10,703 nt of DNA from an uncultured Odoribacter sp. (GCA_900544025.1 UQTM01000095.1:1-10703); one strand, 5' to 3'. Shown: positions 1 to 6,290, numbered from the stretch's first letter. Numbers and translations are program-made. Notes: a model not told the origin generated them from the sequence alone.

Positions 1-689
1 ATACACCGTCTTGGGGGCGGGGAATGAAAGGGGGAGAAGCCGCTAAAGTGATCGAGAATTCGCAACGGGATATCAATATCGCTTTTGTGAATGAGCTGGC
101 GAAGATTTTCAATCTGATGCAGATCGACACGATGGCTGTGCTGGAAGCCGCTGCTACGAAATGGAATTTCCTGCCGTTCCGTCCGGGGTTGGTCGGCGGA
201 CATTGTATCGGGGTGGACCCGTATTATTTGGCCCAGAAAGCGCAGGAATACGGTTATCATCCTGAAATTATTTTAGCGGGGCGGCGGATGAACGACGGTA
301 TGGGCGAATATGTTGCGAAGCAGGTGCTGAAATGTATGATTAAAAAAGGGCAATGTGTGAAAGAATCCCGGATATTGGTATTGGGAATTACTTTTAAAGA
401 GAATTGTCCCGATGTCCGGAATACGAAAGTGGTCGATATTATAAATGCCCTGAAAGACTACGACCTGCAGGTCGATATATACGATCCCTGGGCTTCTCCC
501 GCCGAAGTGGAAAAGGAATACGGTTTGAAGGTGATGAACGAATTGCCGGCCCGGCAATATGAGGCGGTGGTTTTAGCCGTAGCACATCGGCAGTTCCGGG
601 AGCTGAATATAAAAACGTTGTGTAAGGCAAACGGAGTGCTTTACGACGTAAAAGGCGTTTTGGAATGTGAGTGCGACGGCAGATTGTAA
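1..689 (+). CDS. UDP-N-acetylhexosamine dehydrogenase (TviB/VipA type), 3' part
   Basis: The frame is open to the left edge, so this is the C-terminal half of a longer protein (family length about 420-430 residues; about 229 codons are here). The ATG at 24 is internal. The family oxidises C6 of a UDP-HexNAc to a uronate in two NAD-dependent steps, supplying capsule or O-antigen sugars in the cytoplasm. Visible marks: EAAKVIEN and RDINIAFVNEL of the central helix, then NFLPFRPGLVGGHCIGVDPYYL, whose Cys (codon 204-206) is the catalytic nucleophile. LAGRRMNDGMG follows, and then the C-terminal domain with GITFKENCPDVRNTK. The match to Vi-antigen TviB-type enzymes is close. Just before EAAK the frame reads a Gly-rich WGRGMKGG where the family has a short I-K/R-V-A segment; this is odd and may be an edge artefact. 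It converges on the mannosidase gene, 4 bp between stops. The family call is secure; the exact substrate is inferred. Confidence 0.93.
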   Translation, partial: TPSWGRGMKGGEAAKVIENSQRDINIAFVNELAKIFNLMQIDTMAVLEAAATKWNFLPFRPGLVGGHCIGVDPYYLAQKAQEYGYHPEIILAGRRMNDGMGEYVAKQVLKCMIKKGQCVKESRILVLGITFKENCPDVRNTKVVDIINALKDYDLQVDIYDPWASPAEVEKEYGLKVMNELPARQYEAVVLAVAHRQFRELNIKTLCKANGVLYDVKGVLECECDGRL

Positions 690-693
690 AAAA

Positions 694-2907
694 TTACAGG
701 GAATCCGGAATTTGTGTATCGAGCACAAATTCCAGGGTTCCTCCGTTCATAATTTCTTCGTGGGTAATCCAGCTTCTGTCTAAAAGTTTCCCGTTCAGGA
801 GGACTTTCTTCACATAAATATGTTTCTCGCTTTCTTTGTTAGCCGTGATGACGAATCGCTTTTCCGGCCCGGTCTTGATCGTCACTTTTTCGAAAAGGGG
901 CGTCCCTAACTGGTATTTGCCTTCTACGGGGTTTACCGGGTAGAAACCCATGGCCGAAAATACATACCAGGCGGACATCTGACCGCAATCCTCATTGCCG
1001 CATAACCCGTCCGGGGAACTGGTATAAAGTTCGGTTAAAATCTTGTTCACATAAAACTGGGTTTTATGAGGTTGCCCGATGTAGTTGAATAAATAAGCTA
1101 CATGGTGCGACGGCTCGTTGCCTTGTGCATATTGTCCGATCATTCCGCTGATGTCCGGCGATGCCTGTTCGCCTTCCAATTGGGAGTCGATGGTAAATAG
1201 GCTGTCCAGCTTTCTGCCGAAAGCCTCTTTGCCTCCGTGTAACTGAATCAGGCCTTCTATGTCGTGGGGGACGAACCAGGAGTATTGCCAGGCATTTCCT
1301 TCGGTATATTCGTCGTCCCGGTGCTTGGAATACAAGGGAGAAAAGGGCTCTTTCCACAAGCCCCCGGAAGATTTGCCCCGCATAAATCCGGTGGATGGAT
1401 CGAAGACATGGGCGTAATAACGCGAATAGCCTAAAAATTGAAGATAGTCGTCTTCTTTGTTCAGGGCTTTTGCCATTTGCGCCACACACCAATAGTCGTA
1501 AGCATATTCCAGTGTTTTCGATACGGATTCGTTTTCTAAATCATAGGGGATATATTGGTAATCGCGGAAAGCTTTCAAGCCGGCGCGGTCGTTCATCACC
1601 GTTTTTTTCATCGCTTCGTAGGCTTTTTCTGCGTCAAAGCTGCGAAAACCTTTCAGGTAGGCTTCTACGATTACCGGAATGGCATGATTGCCGATCATGC
1701 AGTTCGTTTCGTTGCCCATTAATTCCCACACCGGCAATAAGCCGTAAGCATCGTAATGCTTCAACATCGAATTGATTAAATTCCCTATTCTTTTTCTCTG
1801 GGTGATCGTGAATAGGGGATGTGCCGCCCGGTAAGTATCCCACAGGGAAAATACCGTGTATTGCCTGTTTTTGTTCACGCTGTGGATTTCCCCGTCCGGC
1901 CCTTTATAATTGCCGTTTACGTCCGAAAACAGATAAGGGGCGGTATAAGCATGGTATAAAGCCGTGTAAAATACTTTCAGTTGGTCTTCGTTTTTGCCTT
2001 CCGCTCTTATTGCAGACAATTCTCTTCTCCATTCGTGCTTGGCATCCCGTTTCACTTTGTCGAAACTCCAATGCGGAAGTTCTTTTTCGAGATTAGCCAT
2101 CGCTCCGTCGGTATTGGCGGAGGATATACTGATTTTTGCCAGAATTTTGTTCGTGGCTTTGCCGAAGTCCACCCAGATATAGCAGCCGTTCCCGTTTAGT
2201 TTTTGACCGTTTGTCAGGGGCTCGAATTTATCTTTCCCTGCCCACACTTCACAATCCTGTGAAAATTCAACCACAAAATAAACCCGTTGATCGTTCGCCC
2301 AGCCTTTTGATTTTCTATAGCCTTCCAGGGTGCGGTTGTTTATTTTGCGGATACTGGTTTCAGTCGTTCTGTCCCAGTTGCGGGCAGTCGCCAGATCGAT
2401 CGTCAGGGCATTGAAATGTCCCGCCGGATATTGATAGTAGTGAAAGCCGCAACGGGGAGTGACGGAAAGTTCCGTTTTGATGCCGTTATCGAAAACCACA
2501 CTGTAATAACCGGGTTCGGCTTGCTCGTTTTCATGGGAGAAGCGGGCATAATTGTCCTGGATGTATTGGAACGGTGTCTGATTACTGTCGGGGCGGGTTG
2601 TAACCGGCAGGAAGCGAATATCCTGAAGGTCGCCGATGCCTGTGCCGCTTAAATGTGTGTGTGAAAAAGAACAGATAATGCTGTCGGAATAGTGATAGCC
2701 GGAACACCAATCCCAGGCACTCCGGGGATTATCGGGACTGAGCTGAATCCCTCCGAAAGGAGTTATCGCTCCGGGAAAACAATGGCCGTGCCCGCCCGTT
2801 CCGATAAACGGATCGACATATTCCGTGATCTTCGGTTCTTTTTCGCGGGATGTGCAGGCGGCTATACACAGCAGGATAACACTGAAACAGACAAAGTAAT
2901 TTTTCAT
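694..2907 (-). CDS. GH92 alpha-mannosidase lipoprotein
   Basis: A 737-residue glycoside hydrolase family 92 enzyme, a calcium-dependent, inverting exo-alpha-mannosidase that trims mannose from host N-glycans or yeast mannan. The start at 2907 is chosen because it opens with MKNYF, a hydrophobic stretch and a lipobox ending in Cys18 (IAAC). The frame continues 25 codons upstream, but that part has no signal character and starts inside a palindrome. The N-terminal beta-sandwich begins around EYVDPFIGTGGHGH (29-42). In the catalytic (alpha/alpha)6 domain, TEGNAWQY holds Glu536, the probable general acid. GNEPSHH (596-602) and GNEDCGQMSAW with Asp640, the probable base, follow. These positions lie close to Glu533 and Asp644 of Bacteroides thetaiotaomicron BT3990. 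The lipobox is followed by charged residues (TSREKE), so surface export is possible but unproven. Linkage specificity cannot be read safely. It lies 95 bp after a ROK kinase, probably co-transcribed. Confidence 0.95.
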   Translation of the reverse strand: MKNYFVCFSVILLCIAACTSREKEPKITEYVDPFIGTGGHGHCFPGAITPFGGIQLSPDNPRSAWDWCSGYHYSDSIICSFSHTHLSGTGIGDLQDIRFLPVTTRPDSNQTPFQYIQDNYARFSHENEQAEPGYYSVVFDNGIKTELSVTPRCGFHYYQYPAGHFNALTIDLATARNWDRTTETSIRKINNRTLEGYRKSKGWANDQRVYFVVEFSQDCEVWAGKDKFEPLTNGQKLNGNGCYIWVDFGKATNKILAKISISSANTDGAMANLEKELPHWSFDKVKRDAKHEWRRELSAIRAEGKNEDQLKVFYTALYHAYTAPYLFSDVNGNYKGPDGEIHSVNKNRQYTVFSLWDTYRAAHPLFTITQRKRIGNLINSMLKHYDAYGLLPVWELMGNETNCMIGNHAIPVIVEAYLKGFRSFDAEKAYEAMKKTVMNDRAGLKAFRDYQYIPYDLENESVSKTLEYAYDYWCVAQMAKALNKEDDYLQFLGYSRYYAHVFDPSTGFMRGKSSGGLWKEPFSPLYSKHRDDEYTEGNAWQYSWFVPHDIEGLIQLHGGKEAFGRKLDSLFTIDSQLEGEQASPDISGMIGQYAQGNEPSHHVAYLFNYIGQPHKTQFYVNKILTELYTSSPDGLCGNEDCGQMSAWYVFSAMGFYPVNPVEGKYQLGTPLFEKVTIKTGPEKRFVITANKESEKHIYVKKVLLNGKLLDRSWITHEEIMNGGTLEFVLDTQIPDSL
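700..741. terminator. hairpin inside the 3' end of the mannosidase gene, candidate bidirectional terminator
   Basis: A perfect 10-bp inverted repeat (707-716 with 724-733, loop 717-723) is extended by 700-706 pairing with 735-741 around one bulged base (734), with one G.U pair in plus-strand RNA. It starts 10 nt after the dehydrogenase stop and spans the last sense codons of the mannosidase gene. On the minus strand the stem is followed by the stop codon and then six U (693-688). On the plus strand the stem is stronger but lacks a U tract. Since the convergent genes have only 4 bp between stops, this is the only place for a shared terminator. Function is inferred. Confidence 0.55.
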
Positions 2908-2926
2908 TAAAAAGCGGATTAAAGAA

Positions 2927-2990
2927 CAACGGTTATGGTGGCATTTGAAGAAAGAATGTTCCATTCCCACATTTGCCGTCATAACCGTTG
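2927..2990. repeat. 64-bp interrupted palindrome between ROK kinase and mannosidase genes
   Basis: Arms 2927-2937 (caacggttatg) and 2980-2990 (cataaccgttg) are perfect 11-bp inverted repeats. Pairing continues inward through 2938-2943 and 2974-2979: four more Watson-Crick pairs plus two that are G.U in plus-strand RNA but A.C in minus-strand RNA. The 30-base loop holds a smaller GAATG/CATTC hairpin in the minus sense (2953-2965). On the minus strand it sits 12 bp after the ROK kinase stop and 19 bp before the mannosidase ATG. It could therefore be a terminator or attenuator, a structured leader, an operator-like site, or a REP-like repeat unit. No strong U tract follows it. Confidence 0.6.
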
Positions 2991-3002
2991 AATAAAAGGA
3001 TA

Positions 3003-3965
3003 TTATTTTTCCAGTTCATTCCACACCAAAGCGGCAGCTCCATAGATGGCTACGTTTTTGGTCAGTTTCGAAGGTAATAATTTCACTTTATTACTGAATA
3101 TTTTTAACATATTCATTTCCATGTGGTCTTTGGTCGGCTCGAAAAGCAGGTCGCCTGCCTGTGCCAGTCCTCCCATAAGGAAAATAGCTTCCGGGCTGGT
3201 GATCGCAACCATGTTCGCCAAAGCTTCTCCCAGCATCTTGCCGGTGTATTTGAATGTATTGATCGCAATCAAATCTCCTTTCGCTGCGGCTTCACATACC
3301 CGTTTAGCGGTCATTTCATTGAAAGGAACGGCGCGCAGTTCACTCGGATAATTGTATTTTGCCATCATTTTATAAGCCGTCCGTTTTACTCCGGTGGCAG
3401 ACACATAAGTTTCGAGGCAGCCGTGACGCCCGCATCCGCATTGACGCCCGTTGGGCGATACGATGATATGTCCCAGTTCTCCGGCAAAGCCGTCGTGCCC
3501 GTAGATCAATTCGCCGTTAGCGACGAAGCCGCTGCCTAACCCTGTGCCTAAAGTCACCATGATGAAGTTTTTCATGCCCTGGGCTCCTCCATATACCATC
3601 TCGCCGATTGCGGCTGCATTGGCATCGTTGGTCAGATAGACCGGAAGCTCCGGGTAGAATTCTTTTACCAGGTCGCACAAAGGAATTACGTCGTGCCAGG
3701 GAAGGTTGGGAGCAAAGTCGATCGTGCCTTTATAATAGTTACCGTTGGGAGCTCCGATGCCGATCCCTATTAAAGTCACTTCCGAACGGATGGTGTCGAG
3801 AACCTTATCTACCTCAAGATTCAGTTCTTTCAGGTAGTCCGTTATGTCTTCATGCTTTGCGGTAGGGATATTTCCTTCTGCTAAATAATTTCCTTCTCTG
3901 TCGATAAAGCCGAAAACCGTATTTGTTCCGCCTATATCGATACCTAATGCGACTTCTTTTTTCAT
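3003..3965 (-). CDS. ROK-family sugar kinase (glucokinase-like)
   Basis: A 320-residue cytoplasmic kinase of the ROK family, full length for the group. The ATP-phosphate loop DIGGTN (10-15) opens the protein. The catalytic Asp114 sits in LTNDANAAA, and GTGLGSGF (140-147) is the second phosphate motif. AGELGH (161-166) supplies the substrate-binding Glu163 and zinc ligand His166. CGCGRHGCLE (176-185) supplies the three zinc-binding Cys residues 176, 178 and 183, the ROK hallmark. Family members phosphorylate glucose, N-acetylglucosamine, N-acetylmannosamine, mannose or fructose; the Bacteroides homologue RokA acts on glucose and N-acetylglucosamine. Next to an alpha-mannosidase, a mannose or general hexose role is attractive but only inferred. 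No DNA-binding domain is present, so it is a kinase and not a NagC-type repressor. A weak TAAAGTTG box (minus strand, 4042-4035) may serve as its -7 element. Confidence 0.94.
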   Translation of the reverse strand: MKKEVALGIDIGGTNTVFGFIDREGNYLAEGNIPTAKHEDITDYLKELNLEVDKVLDTIRSEVTLIGIGIGAPNGNYYKGTIDFAPNLPWHDVIPLCDLVKEFYPELPVYLTNDANAAAIGEMVYGGAQGMKNFIMVTLGTGLGSGFVANGELIYGHDGFAGELGHIIVSPNGRQCGCGRHGCLETYVSATGVKRTAYKMMAKYNYPSELRAVPFNEMTAKRVCEAAAKGDLIAINTFKYTGKMLGEALANMVAITSPEAIFLMGGLAQAGDLLFEPTKDHMEMNMLKIFSNKVKLLPSKLTKNVAIYGAAALVWNELEK

Positions 3966-4059
3966 GAGTGAATGTTTTTATGTAAGTTTTATGTTGTTAT
4001 TCTGACATCGTTTGCGTGCCGTTTCACATGACACCAACTTTAAAACGGAGTAAATATAG

Positions 4060-4094
4060 AAAAAAAATAAGAGACCGGAAACCGATCCCTTATT
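4060..4094 (-). terminator. intrinsic terminator, minus strand
   Basis: Arms 4066-4078 and 4082-4094 form a 13-bp stem with a 3-base loop. On the plus strand two positions (4072/4088 and 4075/4085) are A.C mismatches. In minus-strand RNA both become G.U pairs, so the stem is continuous only on that strand. The A tract at 4060-4067 becomes an eight-U run at the 3' side of the stem, overlapping the two lowest pairs. Both the pairing and the U tract therefore point to minus-strand transcription ending here. It could stop a short antisense RNA, read-through from the methyltransferase gene, or both, and so insulate the ROK kinase gene. Confidence 0.75.
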
Positions 4095-4163
4095 AATTAC
4101 TAACTACTAACCTAAATATACAAACTTATGAAAAAAAAACGTGTTTTATTTCTCCGTTGTGTT
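4060..4163 (-). ncRNA. candidate antisense small RNA over a SusC-type leader
   Basis: A transcript starting near 4163, just after the TATCTTTG box, and ending at the 4060-4094 terminator would be about 100 nt. It would be antisense to the leader and start codon of the small plus-strand frame at 4128. In Bacteroides, cis-encoded antisense RNAs of this size that overlap the region just before susC genes are known to repress polysaccharide utilization loci (the DonS type). The layout matches that arrangement, but the target gene is absent here. Expression is not visible from sequence, and the endpoints are inferred. Confidence 0.4.
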
Positions 4164-4202
4164 GAGACAAAGATATATTCGTCCGGCAGAGTGGTAAGTT
4201 AA
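4128..4202 (+). pseudogene. 24-codon frame, possible remnant of a SusC/TonB-receptor gene start
   Basis: ATG at 4128 opens a frame of 24 codons ending at TAA 4200-4202. It begins MKKKRVLF and is rich in basic residues, but it stops before any hydrophobic signal core. The bases before it (about 4091-4127) resemble leaders found upstream of Bacteroidales SusC-like receptor genes, with repeated CTAAC units and an ATACAAACTT stretch right before ATG. No receptor, anti-sigma factor or sigma factor is nearby, and the methyltransferase gene ends 78 bp further on. It may be a 5' remnant left by deletion, a leader peptide, or chance. The resemblance rests on recognition, not on an alignment. Confidence 0.3.
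4168..4175 (-). promoter_or_regulatory. TATCTTTG -7 box, minus strand
   Basis: The minus strand reads TATCTTTG, a full match to the Bacteroidota sigma-ABfr -7 consensus TAnnTTTG. A TTTTAAC sequence about 20 bases upstream is only a weak -33 candidate. Initiation would fall near 4163, and the terminator at 4094-4060 lies about 70-100 nt downstream, defining a small RNA unit. Confidence 0.45.
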
Positions 4203-4279
4203 AAGTCCGTTAAAAGTTGCAGTTCGTTATGTGATAAAAGGTAAATTATCTTAAATCGTAAGTGTCCGGCCGGATTTGT

Positions 4280-4975
4280 TTACAAATTCAAATAGAAGTC
4301 CCGGGTTAAGCGAATATATTCCGGGGTATATTCATGCCTTGAAATTTCGATCGCCATTTCATCCGTTTGCATGGGAAAACGGTTTGAAGAAAATTTCATC
4401 AGATAGCGTTTGGGTGGTTTTCCCGGATTGGGTAATACTCGGGTAAGACGGACCGGGTATAACCGGGATGCTTCGGCCAGCCGGATAAAAGCGGTAGCTT
4501 CTTCCGTAGGGAGGATGATATAAAAAAAGCCGTTTTCCGACAGCAGCCGCGCGACGGCCTCGATCAGCCTCCCATGAGGCAGCGAATCGGAGTGCCGGGC
4601 CAATGTCCGGACGGCATTGGGGGTTTTGGTGGAATGATTGAAAAACGGAGGATTGCAGAGAATGCAATCGTAGGTTTGAGAAGGAAAAAAGTCGAACAGG
4701 GAAACGGGATATACCCGGATCCGGTTACCCCAGGGGCTGGCATTGGCATTTTCCTGTGCCTGACCGGCAGCTTCCGGCTCGATTTCAATCGCATCGATGT
4801 TTGCTTCCGGATTTCGCTGGGCGGCCATCAGGGCCAATAATCCTGTTCCCGTCCCGATGTCCAAAATGGAATGGGCTTTATCCGGTTCCGCCCAGGCTCC
4901 GAGCAATACGCCGTCTGTACCGACTTTCATCGCGGTACGCTCCTGATGTATAGTGAACTGCTTGAACTGGAACAT
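4280..4975 (-). CDS. trmN6: tRNA1(Val) (adenine(37)-N6)-methyltransferase
   Basis: A 231-residue SAM-dependent N6-adenine methyltransferase of the YfiC/TrmN6 family, which methylates A37 next to the anticodon of tRNA1(Val). The start at 4975 is preferred: it gives MFQFKQFTIHQERTAMKVGTDG, the usual family beginning. A start 12 codons upstream (5011) would lie inside a terminator stem. SAM motif I is DIGTGTG (39-45). The acidic end of strand 2 is AIEIEPEA (62-70). The catalytic motif is NPPFF (108-112), the (D/N)PPY/F signature of amino-methyltransferases. The C-terminus ends with a typical RLTRDFYLNL. It stands apart from its neighbours, with a terminator upstream and more than 300 bp downstream; no clear promoter was found in the 25 bp between that terminator and the ATG. 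Confidence 0.92.
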   Translation of the reverse strand: MFQFKQFTIHQERTAMKVGTDGVLLGAWAEPDKAHSILDIGTGTGLLALMAAQRNPEANIDAIEIEPEAAGQAQENANASPWGNRIRVYPVSLFDFFPSQTYDCILCNPPFFNHSTKTPNAVRTLARHSDSLPHGRLIEAVARLLSENGFFYIILPTEEATAFIRLAEASRLYPVRLTRVLPNPGKPPKRYLMKFSSNRFPMQTDEMAIEISRHEYTPEYIRLTRDFYLNL

Positions 4976-5000
4976 AGAGATAAACGAAACGGATGTAAAT

Positions 5001-5041
5001 AAATATAGCAATGTCCCCTGTGTGGTGGAGCATTGCTATAT
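5001..5041 (-). terminator. terminator hairpin after the DUF5606 gene
   Basis: Arms 5003-5013 (atatagcaatg) and 5031-5041 (cattgctatat) are a perfect 11-bp inverted repeat. Three further pairs are possible inside after one mismatch. The minus-strand RNA continues UUAUUUA after the stem. It lies 20 bp after the stop of the DUF5606 gene and 27 bp before the methyltransferase start. The U tract is broken by an A, so it is a moderate rather than strong terminator, and it could work in both directions. Confidence 0.65.
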
Positions 5042-5060
5042 ATTTCTTAATTTATGCCGG

Positions 5061-5483
5061 TTATTTGCTTTCGGCTTCTTTTTTTTCTTCTTCTTCCTCT
5101 TCCTGGAATTTCAGGTAGCCTTTTTCATTCAGAAGATTATACCACTGGATAATTTTCCGCATGTCCGAAACATAGACCCGGTCTTTGTCGTATTCCGGCA
5201 CGATTTCTCCGAAATAGGTCACGATATTCTCGGTAGCGTCTTTGTGGTTTAAAGTCTGTGCCCCGTTTTGTTTTTCGTAAATGCGTTTAAATACATCCTT
5301 TAAAGGCAGGTCTTCATTTTCCGTGTATATTGAAATGTCTTCGAGAGCGATGATCTTTGAATTGGAATAGGCCGGAAACCGTTTCCCGTCAATAAGCGAC
5401 TCTACAATAATGGCATTGGCAGAATTGCTGATTAGCTTTTGCAAACCCGGTTTGCCGGATATAGATAAAATTTCTTTCAACAT
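5061..5483 (-). CDS. DUF5606 domain protein
   Basis: A 140-residue protein recognised as the DUF5606 family, a conserved, mostly single-domain protein of Bacteroidota with no assigned function that I know of. It starts MLKEILSISGKPGLQKL. The body (1-125) is a compact soluble domain with a central RFPAYSNSKIIALEDISIY stretch and ends YVSDMRKIIQWYNLLNEKGYLKF. There is no signal peptide or membrane segment. The tail (128-140) is a run of six Glu then KKEAESK, encoded by GAA/GAG repeats beside an eight-A homopolymer. Such acidic tails are common in the family and are probably disordered. It has its own promoter-like box upstream and a terminator downstream, so it looks monocistronic. Confidence 0.88.
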   Translation of the reverse strand: MLKEILSISGKPGLQKLISNSANAIIVESLIDGKRFPAYSNSKIIALEDISIYTENEDLPLKDVFKRIYEKQNGAQTLNHKDATENIVTYFGEIVPEYDKDRVYVSDMRKIIQWYNLLNEKGYLKFQEEEEEEKKEAESK

Positions 5484-5516
5484 AGTGTTTTATTTAGAGA
5501 TTTTACAAACGAGCCG

Positions 5517-5524
5517 CAAAATTA
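5517..5524 (-). promoter_or_regulatory. TAATTTTG -7 box for the DUF5606 gene
   Basis: The minus strand reads TAATTTTG, matching the Bacteroidota TAnnTTTG consensus, 33 bp before the DUF5606 ATG. A start of transcription near 5511 would give a leader of roughly 27 nt. No convincing TTTG -33 element is present; only a CTTTTAAT stretch about 20 bases upstream. Confidence 0.5.
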
Positions 5525-5555
5525 CTTTAATTAATCGAGAATTAAAAGCGGAAAA

Positions 5556-6287
5556 TTAACTAATTCCTCTTTGCTTTTTGATTTTGTCGTAAGCCAAATT
5601 GATCGAAGTAAATTTTTCTTCGGCGGCTTTTCTTACATCTTCGCCTAAATGCCCCACTTTATCGGGATGATTCTCCATGGCTATTTTCCGGTAGGCTTTT
5701 TTCAGTTCTTCGTCGCTCACATTACTGCTGACCCCTAAAGTTTGATAAGCGGAATCCAGATCATCGTAGTACATGGATTTGATGGAATTGAAAGTTACCG
5801 TGTCGATACCCATCATCATGGCAATGTTCGTGAGCAGCCTGATCTCTTGTTCGCAGACGCTGCCGTCGGCTTTGGCGATTCCAAACAGAAAATACAACAA
5901 TTGTGTGCGTGACGGAGTGTCCATGTTAAAACGGATTTGCTGGCATACATCCGCTAAAGGAATTTCCTTCGTGCTTAATTCTTTAATCATTTGCAGGGCT
6001 TCCTTTGTGGCTTCGTCGCCGAAATTCCTTCTCAGGAAAGCTTTTACAAAATCGAGCTCTATACGGGTGATCTTGCCGTCGGCTTTCATCATAGCCGTAG
6101 CCAGAACCGTCAGGCTGAACATAAAATCCCCGCGTCCCGTTTGATGTATTCCTCCGGAGGCCTGATTTACGGGAATCACCTGTATATTGTCGAACATCGA
6201 CCCGATAAACAATCCTAACAATGCGCCCAGCGGGCCGCCTGCCACAAAGCCTATTCCGGCTCCGATCCATTTTCCGAATTTTGCCAT
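5556..6287 (-). CDS. TerB and J-domain protein (DjlA-like)
   Basis: A 243-residue membrane-anchored DnaJ-type co-chaperone. Residues 7-31 form a glycine-rich hydrophobic segment (GAGIGFVAGGPLGALLGLFIGS), a probable membrane helix of glycine-zipper type. Residues about 55-170 form a TerB-like helical domain, with the paired acidic motifs KADGKITRIELDFV (68-81) and KADGSVCEQEIRLL (139-152). Residues about 178-243 form a J domain with the essential HPD at 207-209, followed by the expected basic helix. Order and size resemble E. coli DjlA (membrane helix, TerB, C-terminal J domain), which stimulates DnaK at the inner membrane. Its ATG lies 3 bp after the coaE stop, so it is translated from the same message and is the last gene of that run. 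A role in tellurite resistance should not be assumed from the TerB name. Confidence 0.9.
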   Translation of the reverse strand: MAKFGKWIGAGIGFVAGGPLGALLGLFIGSMFDNIQVIPVNQASGGIHQTGRGDFMFSLTVLATAMMKADGKITRIELDFVKAFLRRNFGDEATKEALQMIKELSTKEIPLADVCQQIRFNMDTPSRTQLLYFLFGIAKADGSVCEQEIRLLTNIAMMMGIDTVTFNSIKSMYYDDLDSAYQTLGVSSNVSDEELKKAYRKIAMENHPDKVGHLGEDVRKAAEEKFTSINLAYDKIKKQRGIS

Positions 6288-6290
6288 ACT

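Larger units (their letters stand above)
3966..4279. other. 314-bp intergenic region with an orphan receptor leader and a candidate antisense RNA
   Basis: No housekeeping gene fits here. The part near 3966-4059 is AT-rich upstream sequence of the ROK kinase gene. From 4060 to about 4202 the plus strand reads like the untranslated leader and first codons of a Bacteroidales SusC/TonB-dependent receptor gene: a TAACTACTAACC-type pyrimidine and adenine-rich leader, then ATG and lysine codons. The minus strand carries a promoter-like box and a strong terminator. From 4203 to 4279 I see only a tccggccgga palindrome (4265-4274), close to the end of the methyltransferase gene. The elements are listed separately. 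Confidence 0.6.

Noticed and set aside
1395..2652. Several plus-strand frames of 60-126 codons inside the mannosidase gene
   Set aside because: They are antisense shadows of a well-supported GH92 coding sequence, without conserved motifs or start signals.
2908..2982. 25-codon N-terminal extension of the mannosidase frame
   Set aside because: It lacks signal-peptide character, its ATG lies inside a palindrome arm (2980-2990), and starting at 2907 gives a clean lipoprotein signal peptide.
4976..5011. 12-codon extension of the methyltransferase frame
   Set aside because: Its ATG falls inside the terminator stem 5003-5041, and the family normally begins near the FQFKQF block encoded from 4975.
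5983..6270. Overlapping minus-strand frame inside the TerB/J-domain gene
   Set aside because: It is an out-of-frame shadow rich in Arg and Gly; the main frame carries clear TerB and HPD motifs.
5556..6287. Tellurite-resistance system
   Set aside because: Only a TerB-like domain fused to a J domain is present. No terA, terC, terD or terE partner is nearby, and the layout is that of a DjlA-type co-chaperone.
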